This document shows positions 19,436 through 27,943 of a DNA stretch of 64,000 nucleotides, piece by piece. The stretch is from Burkholderia territorii (lineage in GTDB: Bacteria > Pseudomonadota > Gammaproteobacteria > Burkholderiales > Burkholderiaceae): positions 62,001-126,000 of the forward strand of contig NZ_CADFEJ010000013.1 of the NCBI RefSeq assembly GCF_902833055.1, given 5' to 3'. Positions within the stretch are counted from its first letter, which is position 1. Every line of letters starts with the position of its first letter. The notes beneath the pieces were generated by a model. The model was not told where the DNA came from. It saw only the letters and a program-made list of their open reading frames with translations, and did no database searches. The translations under genes were made by a program, and so were the position numbers.

Positions 19436-19768
19436 CGGCGGCCGGCGAGGGCGCTCGGACTCTCCGTGACAATTGAAAGTTCATTCGCAGCTTTCGGCGC
19501 TAATCGACGGATTTTGCGGGGATTTTTCGGCTATCCACAGCGCATGTGGATAACTTTGTTGAAAAGTGGGCCGAATCTCCCGCAAAGCCGCGCCGGACGG
19601 CCTTCCGGTATATTTGACAGCTCGCGCCCCGTTTGAGAAAAATCAATTAAAACAACGAGATACGAATTTCGCGATGGAGCGTCGCCCGCGCTGCACGATC
19701 GGATGCCGGATTCGTGAAATTGTGCATAAGTCAAGTCTTGACAGCCGTATTTTGTCCTCCGAGGGCGT
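19436..19768. other. 333-base convergent gap with a DnaA-box pair and a short dyad
   Basis: The gap lies between the ends of the lipoprotein gene and comM and is visibly richer in A and T than its surroundings. It holds an inverted pair of DnaA-box-like 9-mers at 19531-19553 (one exact, one with one mismatch). It also has TTGACA-like hexamers near 19614 and 19738 and a perfect 6-1-6 dyad GTCAAG-T-CTTGAC at 19730-19742. I see no convincing gene and no clear terminator. Confidence 0.5.
19531..19553. promoter_or_regulatory. Inverted pair of DnaA-box-like sites
   Basis: CTATCCACA, five bases, then TGTGGATAA. The right member is an exact reverse complement of the consensus TTATCCACA; the left differs at one base. 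Together they form a perfect 8-bp dyad TATCCACA/TGTGGATA. DnaA binding is inferred from consensus alone. Confidence 0.45.
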
Positions 19769-21421
19769 TCACAGCGCCGTGAGCGCACGCCGGTAGCGGA
19801 TCGCTTCGGCGATCTGCGCGGCGGTAGGCCACGGGTCGCCGGCCAGATCGGCGATCGTGCGTGCGACCTTCAGCACGCGGAAATATGCGCGTGCCGACCA
19901 GCCGAAGCGCTCGCCAGCCTCGCGCAGCAGCCGCTCGCCGTCGTCCGTCGGCCGGCACAGATCGTCGGTTTCGCGGCCGCTCAGCATGTGATTGGTTTTG
20001 CCCTGCCGCTCGAGTTGCAACGCGCGCGCCCGGGCGACCCGCGCGGCGACGGCCGCGCTCGGCTCGCCCGGTGCCGTCGCGCGCGACGCGAGCTCGGCCG
20101 GCGACAGCGCGGGCAGATCGATCTGGATGTCGATGCGATCGAGCAACGGGCCCGACAGCTTGCGCAGGTAGCGCGTGGCGACATCCGGCGTGCAGCGGCA
20201 GCGCCCGGATGGATCGCCGTGCCAGCCGCACGGACACGGATTCATCGCGGCGATCAGCTGGCACGCGGCGGGGAAGTCGGCCTGCTGCGCCGCCCGCGAG
20301 ATCGTGATGCGGCCCGCCTCCAGCGGCTCGCGCAGCATTTCCAGCACGTGCCGGTCGAATTCGGGCAGCTCGTCGAGAAACAGCACGCCGAGGTGCGCGA
20401 GCGTGATTTCGCCCGGCTGCGGCGGGTTGCGGCCGCCGACCAGCGCGGCGGCGCTCGACGAATGGTGCGGCGAGCGGAACGGACGCCGCCGCCACTGCGA
20501 CGGCGAGAAGCCGATGCGGCTCGCGGAAAGAAGCGCGGCCGACGTCAGCGCCTCGTCGTCGGTCAGCGGCGGCAGCAGGCCGGGCAGCCGCGCGGCGAGC
20601 ATCGACTTGCCGGCGCCGGGCGGCCCGATCATCAGCATGTGGTGGCCGCCTGCGGCCGCGACTTCGAGCGCGCGCCGGGCGCCGCGCTGGCCGACGACGT
20701 CCGCGAGATCGGGCGCGGCCGGCGCCGGCACGCCGTCGAGGCAGGGCGCCGCGACCGGCGCGAGCCGCGCATCCGGCGCACCGGCCAGGTGCGCGCACAG
20801 CGCGGGAAGGTCGGGCGCGCCGAACACGGTGACGCCCGGCACCAGCGCAGCCTCGGCCGCGCTGTCGAGCGGCAGGTACAGCTCGGGCGGGCGCGACGCG
20901 GCCGTCGCGCCGGTTATCGCGACGCGATCGACGCCGGAATGGCCGCTGGAACCGGGGCTGGCGCCGAGACCGGAATCGAGGTCCGCTCCAGCGTGACCGG
21001 CGTGGCTGGCATGACCCGCGCGCCAGTCGCGCGCCGCACCGCACGCCATCGCGAACGCGCCGCGCATCGGCCGCAGCGCGCCGGTCAGCGACAGTTCGCC
21101 CGCGAATTCGCGGCCGACCAGCGTGTCGGCCGGCAGCTGGCCGTTCGCGGCGAGAATGCCGAGCGCGATCGGCAGGTCGAAGCGGCCCGACTCCTTCGGC
21201 AGGTCGGCCGGCGCGAGATTGACGGTGATGCGCCTGACGGGGAAGTCGAATCCGCAGTTCTGCAGCGCGGCGCGCACGCGCTCGCGGCTTTCGCGGACTT
21301 CGAGATCGGGCAGGCCGACGATCGAGAACGACGGCAACCCGTTGGCAAGGTGAACTTCGACGGTGACGTCCGGCGCGCGGCCGGCCGCCGGCGCGCGACT
21401 GCGCACCACGGCGAGCGACAT
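19769..21421 (-). CDS. comM: YifB/ComM family Mg-chelatase-like AAA+ ATPase
   Basis: This 550-residue protein is of the YifB/ComM family, hexameric helicases that promote branch migration when transformed DNA is integrated. The N-terminal ChlI-like domain (SLAVVRSRAPAAGRAPDVTVEVHL) is followed by the AAA+ core with Walker A GPPGAGKSM, the SGRCRCTPD cysteine segment and a C-terminal Mg-chelatase domain. Compared with the usual length of about 505, extra glycine- and alanine-rich residues (GHASHAGHAGADLDSG) are inserted before the AAA+ core. The ATG at 21421 is preceded by AGGAG; an upstream ATG at 21454 is less likely. Confidence 0.88.
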   Translation of the reverse strand: MSLAVVRSRAPAAGRAPDVTVEVHLANGLPSFSIVGLPDLEVRESRERVRAALQNCGFDFPVRRITVNLAPADLPKESGRFDLPIALGILAANGQLPADTLVGREFAGELSLTGALRPMRGAFAMACGAARDWRAGHASHAGHAGADLDSGLGASPGSSGHSGVDRVAITGATAASRPPELYLPLDSAAEAALVPGVTVFGAPDLPALCAHLAGAPDARLAPVAAPCLDGVPAPAAPDLADVVGQRGARRALEVAAAGGHHMLMIGPPGAGKSMLAARLPGLLPPLTDDEALTSAALLSASRIGFSPSQWRRRPFRSPHHSSSAAALVGGRNPPQPGEITLAHLGVLFLDELPEFDRHVLEMLREPLEAGRITISRAAQQADFPAACQLIAAMNPCPCGWHGDPSGRCRCTPDVATRYLRKLSGPLLDRIDIQIDLPALSPAELASRATAPGEPSAAVAARVARARALQLERQGKTNHMLSGRETDDLCRPTDDGERLLREAGERFGWSARAYFRVLKVARTIADLAGDPWPTAAQIAEAIRYRRALTAL

Positions 21422-21521
21422 GGCGAGGCTCCTGTAGGTGGATCGTGCGGGCAACGGCCGTTCGTGGCCGCATGCCGCGGGAATCGGAGGAATCGGTGCG
21501 CGCTGCCGGCGTGGCGCGGGA

Positions 21522-21575
21522 AAGAACGAGGAACGACGAACTGCGGGTAACGACGAACTGCCAAGAACGAGGAAC
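21522..21575. repeat. Short interleaved direct repeats between ubiK and comM
   Basis: AAGAACGAGGAAC occurs at 21522-21534 and 21563-21575, and AACGACGAACTGC at 21532-21544 and 21549-21561. The arrangement looks like local slippage duplication in the untranslated stretch between the two minus-strand genes. No function is apparent. Confidence 0.5.
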
Positions 21576-21691
21576 AGCGGCGAAGAACAGCGAAGCGCGA
21601 CGTCACGACTCGCTGACCGGCCGATTTCCGGTTGGCGGGCGCGGGCCGCACGAGGCGGCCCGCGCCCGGACCGGTCGGTCGGGTGGGGGCG

Positions 21692-21943
21692 TCAGGCCTG
21701 GGACGCTGCGAGCTTCTGCTCGAGTTCCGCGACGCGCTTCTCGAGTTCCTCGAGACGCACGCGAGTGCGGGCGAGCACCTGCGCCTGCGTGTCGAACTCC
21801 TCGCGCGTGACGAGATCGAGCTTCGAGAAGCCTTGCGACAACATGGCCTTCACGTTGCGCTCGACGTCCTTGGCCGGCGAGTTTTTCAGCAGGTCGCTGA
21901 CGCGCGACTGCAGGTCGTTGAAAACATCGCTGGGTTGCTTCAT
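21692..21943 (-). CDS. ubiK: Ubiquinone biosynthesis accessory factor UbiK
   Basis: This 83-residue protein of the BMFP/DUF526 (YqiC) family has an N-terminal amphipathic region (DVFNDLQSRVSDLLKNSPAKDVERNVKAMLSQGF). The C-terminal coiled coil RTRVRLEELEKRVAELEQKLAA probably trimerises the protein. UbiK assists the Ubi complex in aerobic ubiquinone synthesis at the membrane. The ATG at 21943 is preceded by AAGGGAAAT and gives the standard family length; longer upstream starts add residues not typical of the family. It is divergent from glnK. Confidence 0.88.
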   Translation of the reverse strand: MKQPSDVFNDLQSRVSDLLKNSPAKDVERNVKAMLSQGFSKLDLVTREEFDTQAQVLARTRVRLEELEKRVAELEQKLAASQA

Positions 21944-21958
21944 GAGATTTCCCTTCCT

Positions 21959-21975
21959 TGCACAAAAATTGTGCA
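21959..21975. promoter_or_regulatory. Probable NtrC-binding site upstream of glnK-amtB
   Basis: TGCACAAAAATTGTGCA matches the NtrC consensus TGCACC-N5-GGTGCA at all but two positions and is a near-perfect 17-bp dyad. It lies about 280 bases upstream of the expected glnK start and 16 bases before the ubiK start codon, so it might also affect ubiK. Enhancers at this distance are workable for sigma-54 promoters. Confidence 0.5.
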
Positions 21976-22100
21976 TCTTCAGTTGCATACGTGCCCATGA
22001 TGCACGCATGACCGGAAATGGTGCGCCCGCGGCGCGATTTCCGGGCATGGCGCCCGCATGGGTGAATGGCCCGGTGAGCCGGGACGTGCGTGCACTCTAG

Positions 22101-22637
<537 letters not shown>

Positions 22638-22670
22638 CAGACAAAGACAAGCGACAAGAGGAAACCCGAG

Positions 22671-24182
22671 ATGCGCAAACTTCTGATGTCCCTGCTGATG
22701 GCCGGCTCGCTGATCGCGGCCGGTGTCGGCCCCGCGCTCGCCGACGACGCGGCTTCCGCCGCCGCTGCGTCCGCGCCCGCCGCAACGGCGTCCGATGCGT
22801 CGGCCGCCGCCGCACCGGCCGCTTCGGCGCCGGCCGCCACGGAAGCATCGGCACCTGCCGCTGCCGCCGCACCCGCTTCGGGCGCCGCGTCCGACGCCGC
22901 CGCCGCGGCCTCCGCGCCGGCCGCACCCGCCGCGCCGACCGAGCCGTTCTCCGTCGATTCGTCGAAGATCAGTGCCGGCGACACCGCGTGGATGCTGACG
23001 TCCACCGCGCTCGTGCTGTTCATGACGATCCCCGGCCTTGCGCTGTTCTATGCGGGCATGGTCCGCAAGAAGAACGTGCTCGCGACCGTGATGCAGAGCT
23101 TCGCGATCACCGCGGTGATCACGGTGCTGTGGACGGTGGTCGGCTACAGCCTCGCGTTCACGCCGGGCAACGGCTTCATCGGCGGGCTGTCGCGCGCGTT
23201 CCTGCACGGGATGACCTACGTGAAGGGCGACAAGGCGACCACGCTGACTGTCAGCCACCTCGCGACGACGATTCCGGAGTCCGTGTACTTCGTCTACCAG
23301 ATGACGTTCGCGATCATCACGCCGGCGCTGATCTGCGGCGCGTTCGCCGACCGCATGAAGTTCTCGGCGATGCTCGTGTTCATGGCGCTCTGGTCGCTGG
23401 TGGTCTATGTGCCGATCGCGCACATGGTGTGGGAGCCGACCGGCTGGCTGTCGGCGGACGGCGTGCTCGACTTCGCGGGCGGCACGGTGGTGCACATCAA
23501 CGCCGGTATCGCGGGCCTCGTGTCGTGCCTGATGCTCGGCAAGCGCATCGGCTTCGGCCGTGAATCGATGGCGCCGCACAACCTCGTGCTGACGATGATC
23601 GGCGGCTCGATGCTGTGGGTCGGCTGGTTCGGCTTCAACGCGGGTTCCGCGGTCGCGGCCGACGGCCGTGCCGGCTTCGCGATGCTGACGACGCAAGTCG
23701 CGACGGCGTGCGCGGCGCTCGGCTGGATGTTTGCCGAATGGATCTCGCACGGCAAGCCGTCGGTGCTCGGCATCGTGTCGGGCGCGGTCGCGGGCCTCGT
23801 CGCGATCACCCCGGCCGCAGGCTTCGTCGGCGTGACGGGTGCGCTCGTGATCGGTATCGCGGCAGGCGTCGTGTGCTTCTGGTCGGCCACGTGGCTCAAG
23901 TCGAAGCTCGGCTACGACGATTCGCTCGACGCGTTCGGCGTGCACGGCATCGGCGGGATTCTCGGCGCGCTGCTGACGGGCGTGTTCGCGATCAAGGACA
24001 TCGGCGGCGCCGACGGCAGCCTGCTGCTGCAGGCGAAGGGCGTGCTGATCACGCTGGTGTACAGCGGCGTGCTGAGCTTCGTGCTGCTGAAGCTGATCGA
24101 CCTGACGATCGGCCTGCGCGTGACCGAAGAGGAAGAGCGCGAAGGCCTCGACGTGGTGCTGCACGGCGAGCACGTCGAATAA
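22671..24182 (+). CDS. amtB: Ammonium transporter AmtB with long Ala/Pro-rich N-terminal extension
   Basis: This 503-residue ammonium channel has a cleavable signal peptide ending near ALA at residue 24. A periplasmic stretch of about 70 residues made almost only of Ala, Ser, Pro and Thr follows, then eleven membrane helices starting at about residue 105. The GLALFYAGMVRKKN, FADRMKF and DAFGVHGIGGILGALLTGVF segments are diagnostic, the last one carrying a pore histidine. It is transcribed with glnK and presumably gated by it. The extension makes it longer than the usual 400-430 residues. The C-terminal tail EEEREGLDVVLHGEHVE is the GlnK-contacting end. Confidence 0.94.
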   Translation: MRKLLMSLLMAGSLIAAGVGPALADDAASAAAASAPAATASDASAAAAPAASAPAATEASAPAAAAAPASGAASDAAAAASAPAAPAAPTEPFSVDSSKISAGDTAWMLTSTALVLFMTIPGLALFYAGMVRKKNVLATVMQSFAITAVITVLWTVVGYSLAFTPGNGFIGGLSRAFLHGMTYVKGDKATTLTVSHLATTIPESVYFVYQMTFAIITPALICGAFADRMKFSAMLVFMALWSLVVYVPIAHMVWEPTGWLSADGVLDFAGGTVVHINAGIAGLVSCLMLGKRIGFGRESMAPHNLVLTMIGGSMLWVGWFGFNAGSAVAADGRAGFAMLTTQVATACAALGWMFAEWISHGKPSVLGIVSGAVAGLVAITPAAGFVGVTGALVIGIAAGVVCFWSATWLKSKLGYDDSLDAFGVHGIGGILGALLTGVFAIKDIGGADGSLLLQAKGVLITLVYSGVLSFVLLKLIDLTIGLRVTEEEEREGLDVVLHGEHVE

Positions 24183-24247
24183 GTCGTACGGATGACCGCG
24201 GGCCGCCGCGCAGACGGCGCCCGCCCCGAATGAGCGCAGCGACTTCG

Positions 24248-24273
24248 GCCCGCCCTCCCGGCGGGCTTTTTTT
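24248..24273 (+). terminator. Rho-independent terminator after amtB
   Basis: GCCCGCC, five bases, GGCGGGC and then seven T. It lies 66 bases after the amtB stop and ends the glnK-amtB unit. Confidence 0.85.
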
Positions 24274-24424
24274 CTCCTGCCGCGTGCTGCCGTAGCGCAT
24301 AACCCTTCAGGCTATCGGGTCAATAGCCGAAAACTTCCTCCAAATCCTTGCGAAGCCGGGAACAATCCCCAAATGGGCAGGGCAATTGCTCTACAATCTT
24401 CATTCTCCCGCTCGCGAGTGATTC

Positions 24425-25714
24425 ATGGTTCCCCACCTCGTTACCGCGTTGAACGGTCCGCTGCTCGAGCTCGAGCAGAAGATCCTCGACGCGACGCCGG
24501 CGATCGAACGCTGGTTCAGGCTCGAATGGCAGGAACACACCCCGCCGTTCTATTGTTCGGTGGACCTGCGCAACGCCGGTTTCAAGCTGGCGCCCGTCGA
24601 CGCGAACCTGTTCCCCGGCGCGTTCAACAATCTGCCGTCCGAAGTGCTGCCGCTCGCCGTCCAGGCCGCGATGGCCGCGATCGAGAAGATCTGCCCGGAC
24701 GCGAAGAACCTGCTCGTGATCCCCGAGCTGCCGACCCGCAACGCGTTCTACCTCGAAAACGTCGCGCGGCTCGCGACGATCATGCGTCAGGCCGGCCTGA
24801 ACGTGCGCTTCGGCTCGCTCGACCCGAGCATCACCGACATGACGCCGATCACGCTGGCCGACGGCCAGAAGATCGTGCTCGAGCCGCTCGAGCGTTCGCA
24901 GCGCCGCCTCGGCCTGAAGAATTTCGATCCGTGCTCGATCCTGCTGAACAACGACCTGTCGGCGGGCATTCCGGCCGTGCTGGAAAACCTGCACGAACAA
25001 TACCTGCTGCCGCCGCTGCACGCGGGCTGGGCCGTGCGCCGCAAGTCGACGCACTTCTCGTGCTACGACGACGTCGCGAAGAAGTTCGCGAAGATGGTCG
25101 GCGTCGATCCGTGGATGGTGAATCCGTATTTCGCGCACGTCGAAGGCGTCGACTGGCAGGGCCATGAAGGCGAGCAGGCGCTCGCCGACGCGATCGACGG
25201 CGTGCTGAAGAAGATCGCGCGCAAGTATCGCGAATACGGAATCAGCGAAAAGCCGTACGTCGTCGTGAAGGCCGACGCGGGCACCGCGGGCCGTGGCGTG
25301 ATGACCGTGCACGACGCAGCCGAGATCGGCCGCATGTCGAAGGCCGAGCGCGCGCAGATGGCCGAGTCGAAGGCCGGCCTCGCGGTGCGCGACGTGATCG
25401 TGCAGGAAGGCGTGTATACGTTCGAGCGCGTCGGCGACGAAGTCGCGGAGCCGGTCGTGTACATGATCGACCGCTACGTGGTCGGCGGCTTCTACCGCAC
25501 GCACGGCGGCCGCGAGCGCGACCAGAACCTGAACGCGCCCGGCATGCACTACGTGCCGCTCGGCTTCGAGCACACCGCGCTGCCGGATGCGGGCGCCAAG
25601 CCGGGCGCCGCGCCGCCGAACCGTTTCTACATGTACGGCGTCGTCGCGCGCCTGTCGCTGATCGCGTCGTCGATCGAACTGGAAAAGACCGATCCCGAAG
25701 CCATCCAGGTGTAA
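24425..25714 (+). CDS. gshA: Glutamate-cysteine ligase (proteobacterial GshA of the ferrooxidans type)
   Basis: This 429-residue enzyme joins glutamate and cysteine with ATP, the first step of glutathione synthesis. The sequence belongs to the smaller GshA class first defined in Acidithiobacillus and not to the E. coli type of about 520 residues. The nucleotide-binding end resembles an ATP-grasp fold (KPYVVVKADAGTAGRGVMTV), and RNAFYLENVARL and RDQNLNAPGMHYVPLGF are characteristic stretches. gshB follows after 25 bases, so the pair makes the complete pathway. A TACAAT -10-like hexamer lies at 24392-24397. Confidence 0.9.
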   Translation: MVPHLVTALNGPLLELEQKILDATPAIERWFRLEWQEHTPPFYCSVDLRNAGFKLAPVDANLFPGAFNNLPSEVLPLAVQAAMAAIEKICPDAKNLLVIPELPTRNAFYLENVARLATIMRQAGLNVRFGSLDPSITDMTPITLADGQKIVLEPLERSQRRLGLKNFDPCSILLNNDLSAGIPAVLENLHEQYLLPPLHAGWAVRRKSTHFSCYDDVAKKFAKMVGVDPWMVNPYFAHVEGVDWQGHEGEQALADAIDGVLKKIARKYREYGISEKPYVVVKADAGTAGRGVMTVHDAAEIGRMSKAERAQMAESKAGLAVRDVIVQEGVYTFERVGDEVAEPVVYMIDRYVVGGFYRTHGGRERDQNLNAPGMHYVPLGFEHTALPDAGAKPGAAPPNRFYMYGVVARLSLIASSIELEKTDPEAIQV

Positions 25715-25739
25715 CGGCTTCGCTACGTACAGGACCCGC

Positions 25740-26696
25740 ATGGACATTCTCTTTATCGCCGACCCGCTCGAGCGCTTCAAGATCTACAAGGATTCGACCT
25801 ACGCGATGATGGCGGAAGCCGCGCGGCGCGGGCATGCGGTGTACGCATGCCAGCCGCATCAGCTCGCGTGGACGGGCTCGGGCGTCGAGGCGGACGTGCA
25901 GCGCGTGACGATCGTCGGCGACACGGCCGATCTGCATCGTCATCCGTGGTACGAGGCTGGCGCGCACGAATCGCGCCAGCTGACGTCGTTCGGCGCGGTG
26001 CTGATGCGCAAGGATCCGCCGTTCGACATGGAGTACGTGACGGCCACCTGGATGCTCGAGCTTGCCGAACGTGCGGGCGCCCGCGTGTTCAACAAGCCGC
26101 AGTCGATCCGCGATCACTCGGAGAAGCTCGCGATCGGCGAGTTTCCGCAGTTCGTCGCGCCGACGCTCGTCACGCGCGACGCCGCGCGCTTGCGTGCGTT
26201 TCACGCCGAGCATGGCGACGTGATCGTGAAGCCGCTCGACGGCATGGGCGGGATGGGCGTGTTCCGCGTGAAGGCCGACGGGATGAATCTCGGCGCGATC
26301 ATCGAGATGCTGGGCCACGACGGCACGCGCTCGCTGATGATCCAGAAGTTCATTCCCGAGATCACGGCCGGCGACAAGCGCATTCTGCTGATCGCGGGCG
26401 CGCCGGTGCCGTACTCGCTCGCGCGGATTCCGCAGGGCAGCGAAGTGCGCGGCAATCTCGCGGCGGGCGGGCTCGGCGTCGCGCAGCCGCTGACGCCGCG
26501 CGATCGCGAAATCGCCGAGACGCTGGGGCCGGTGCTCGCCGCGCGCGGGCTGCTGCTGGTTGGCCTCGACGCGATCGGCGACTGGCTGACCGAGGTGAAC
26601 GTGACGAGCCCGACGTGCTTCCGCGAAATCATGGAGCAGACGGGTTTCGACGTCGCCGCGATGTTCATCGACGCGCTGGAGCGGGCGGCCGCATAG
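25740..26696 (+). CDS. gshB: Glutathione synthetase
   Basis: This 318-residue ATP-grasp enzyme adds glycine to gamma-glutamylcysteine. The N-terminus MDILFIADPLERFKIYKDSTYAMMAEA, the ATP-grasp segment VIVKPLDGMGGMGVFRV and the C-terminal LTEVNVTSPTCFREI are typical of GshB, as is the length. It is co-directional with gshA and likely in one operon. It is followed after 231 bases by the EIIA-Man gene of a partial PTS; this gsh-pts linkage is common in Burkholderia-type genomes. Confidence 0.95.
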   Translation: MDILFIADPLERFKIYKDSTYAMMAEAARRGHAVYACQPHQLAWTGSGVEADVQRVTIVGDTADLHRHPWYEAGAHESRQLTSFGAVLMRKDPPFDMEYVTATWMLELAERAGARVFNKPQSIRDHSEKLAIGEFPQFVAPTLVTRDAARLRAFHAEHGDVIVKPLDGMGGMGVFRVKADGMNLGAIIEMLGHDGTRSLMIQKFIPEITAGDKRILLIAGAPVPYSLARIPQGSEVRGNLAAGGLGVAQPLTPRDREIAETLGPVLAARGLLLVGLDAIGDWLTEVNVTSPTCFREIMEQTGFDVAAMFIDALERAAA

Positions 26697-26927
26697 CCCG
26701 CTTTTCACGCAAGCCCGGCGGCGGCCGCGCAGGTCCCCCGTCGCCGGAGCGATTCGACCGGCCTGCTACAATGCCCGCTTGCCAGGCGCCGCGACCCGCG
26801 GGCCGAAGGCCCGGCGGTCGGGCCGAAACCGTTGCAAGGCTGAACATGAAACGATTCCCTCATTCGCTACGCTCGTTGCCCCGCTGCGGGGCGTCGGCCC
26901 GCCAGGGGCGGCCGGGGGCGGTCTGAC

Positions 26928-27398
26928 ATGGCCGGGATTCTGATCATCGCGCACGCACCGCTCGCCACCGCGCTGCGGGACTGCATCGCGCACATCTACG
27001 GCGGCGTGCCCGCGCGCATCGGCTGCATCGACGTGCTGGCCGACAGCGATCCTGCCCAGGTGATGGCGTTCGCGCACGCGGAGCTTGCGCGGCTCAGGGA
27101 AGAGAACGGGGTCGTCGTGCTGACCGACATGTACGGCGCGACGCCCGCGAACATCGCGGGCCAGCTCGCGAAGCTCGACAACGTGCGCGTGCTGGCGGGC
27201 GTGAACCTGCCGATGCTGGTGCGGGCCGTCTGCTACCGAACCGTGCCGCTCGACAAGCTCGTCGACAAGGCGCTGTCCGGCGGCGCGAAGGGCGTCCACG
27301 AGGTGTCGGCCGGCACGCCGCCGCCGCCGTCGGAAACCGGCTGCGGCCAATGCGCGCCGATTCCGCCCGAGCCGCAACCGCGCACCGAATCGCACTGA
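26928..27398 (+). CDS. PTS EIIA component of the mannose family, probably regulatory
   Basis: This 156-residue protein has the EIIA-Man fold. The N-terminal MAGILIIAHAPLATAL carries the phosphorylated H9, and VVVLTDMYGATPANIA is a family signature. The C-terminal 30 residues are proline-rich and extend beyond the fold. HPr and Enzyme I follow, but no IIB, IIC or IID sugar permease gene is present. This points to a phosphorelay with a regulatory output instead of sugar uptake. What it regulates cannot be read here. Confidence 0.88.
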   Translation: MAGILIIAHAPLATALRDCIAHIYGGVPARIGCIDVLADSDPAQVMAFAHAELARLREENGVVVLTDMYGATPANIAGQLAKLDNVRVLAGVNLPMLVRAVCYRTVPLDKLVDKALSGGAKGVHEVSAGTPPPPSETGCGQCAPIPPEPQPRTESH

Positions 27399-27472
27399 CC
27401 GTCCTGTTTTCCGTTTTAGACTGACCCGCCGACGCACGTCGCCGGCGGCCTCGACCGACCCGACCGAGAATC

Positions 27473-27742
27473 ATGCTTCAACAAGAAACCACCATCGTCA
27501 ACAAATTGGGGCTCCATGCGCGCGCATCGGCCAAGCTTACGCAACTGGCCGGCAATTTCCAGTCGGAAGTCTGGATGACACGCAACGGACGCAAGATCAA
27601 CGCGAAGAGCATCATGGGCGTGATGATGCTCGCCGCGGGCATCGGCAGCACCGTGACGATCGAGACCGAAGGTCCCGACGAACGCGAGGCGATGGATGCG
27701 CTGCTCAAGCTGATCGCGGACAAGTTCGGCGAAGGTCAGTGA
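27473..27742 (+). CDS. ptsH: Phosphocarrier protein HPr
   Basis: This 89-residue HPr has the catalytic H15 in KLGLHARASAK and the regulatory S46 in NAKSIMGVMMLAA, the site used by HPr kinase where present. It passes phosphate from Enzyme I, encoded downstream, to the EIIA-Man protein encoded upstream. A terminator stands between it and ptsI, so read-through or a separate ptsI promoter sets the ratio of the two proteins. Confidence 0.95.
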   Translation: MLQQETTIVNKLGLHARASAKLTQLAGNFQSEVWMTRNGRKINAKSIMGVMMLAAGIGSTVTIETEGPDEREAMDALLKLIADKFGEGQ

Positions 27743-27775
27743 TCCCCGCGCGGAATCGTTGTCGTTTCGAAGCAG

Positions 27776-27804
27776 AATGCCGCGTTCGTCGCGGCATTTT
27801 TTTC
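27776..27804 (+). terminator. Rho-independent terminator between ptsH and ptsI
   Basis: AATGCCGCG, a five-base loop, CGCGGCATT and a run of T at 27797-27803. The nine-pair stem is perfect. It lies 34 bases after ptsH and before the likely ptsI promoter. Confidence 0.85.
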
Positions 27805-27870
27805 GTCCGCCGCATTGATGCGGAAGCCGCAATGCTGCGCTGCACGCAGTCAGCACGGAGGTACGGAATT

Positions 27871-27876
27871 TATAAT
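27871..27876 (+). promoter_or_regulatory. -10 element of a probable ptsI promoter
   Basis: An exact TATAAT lies 68 bases upstream of the ptsI start and downstream of the ptsH terminator. I see no good -35 hexamer at the usual distance, so the promoter is only tentatively assigned. Confidence 0.4.
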
Positions 27877-27943
27877 CGCTAACCGGGGTCATAAGCGCAT
27901 CGCAGCAGTGTGCCGCGGCTTTACATGTACAGAGGAGGTGCGC

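Noticed and set aside
19531..19553. Replication origin
   Set aside because: Only two DnaA-box-like sites are present and none of the usual origin neighbours (dnaA, dnaN, rpmH, parAB) occurs in the window.
19531..19796. Small open frames of 76-85 codons on both strands after the lipoprotein gene
   Set aside because: They overlap the end of comM, have no ribosome site and resemble no family.
24310..24328. GGCTAT/ATAGCC hairpin as a terminator or riboswitch before gshA
   Set aside because: A six-pair stem without a T tract and with a seven-base loop; not convincing for either.
26697..26927. Small gene between gshB and the EIIA gene
   Set aside because: Short open frames here have no ribosome site and biased composition; CCCCGCTGCGGGG is only a small hairpin.
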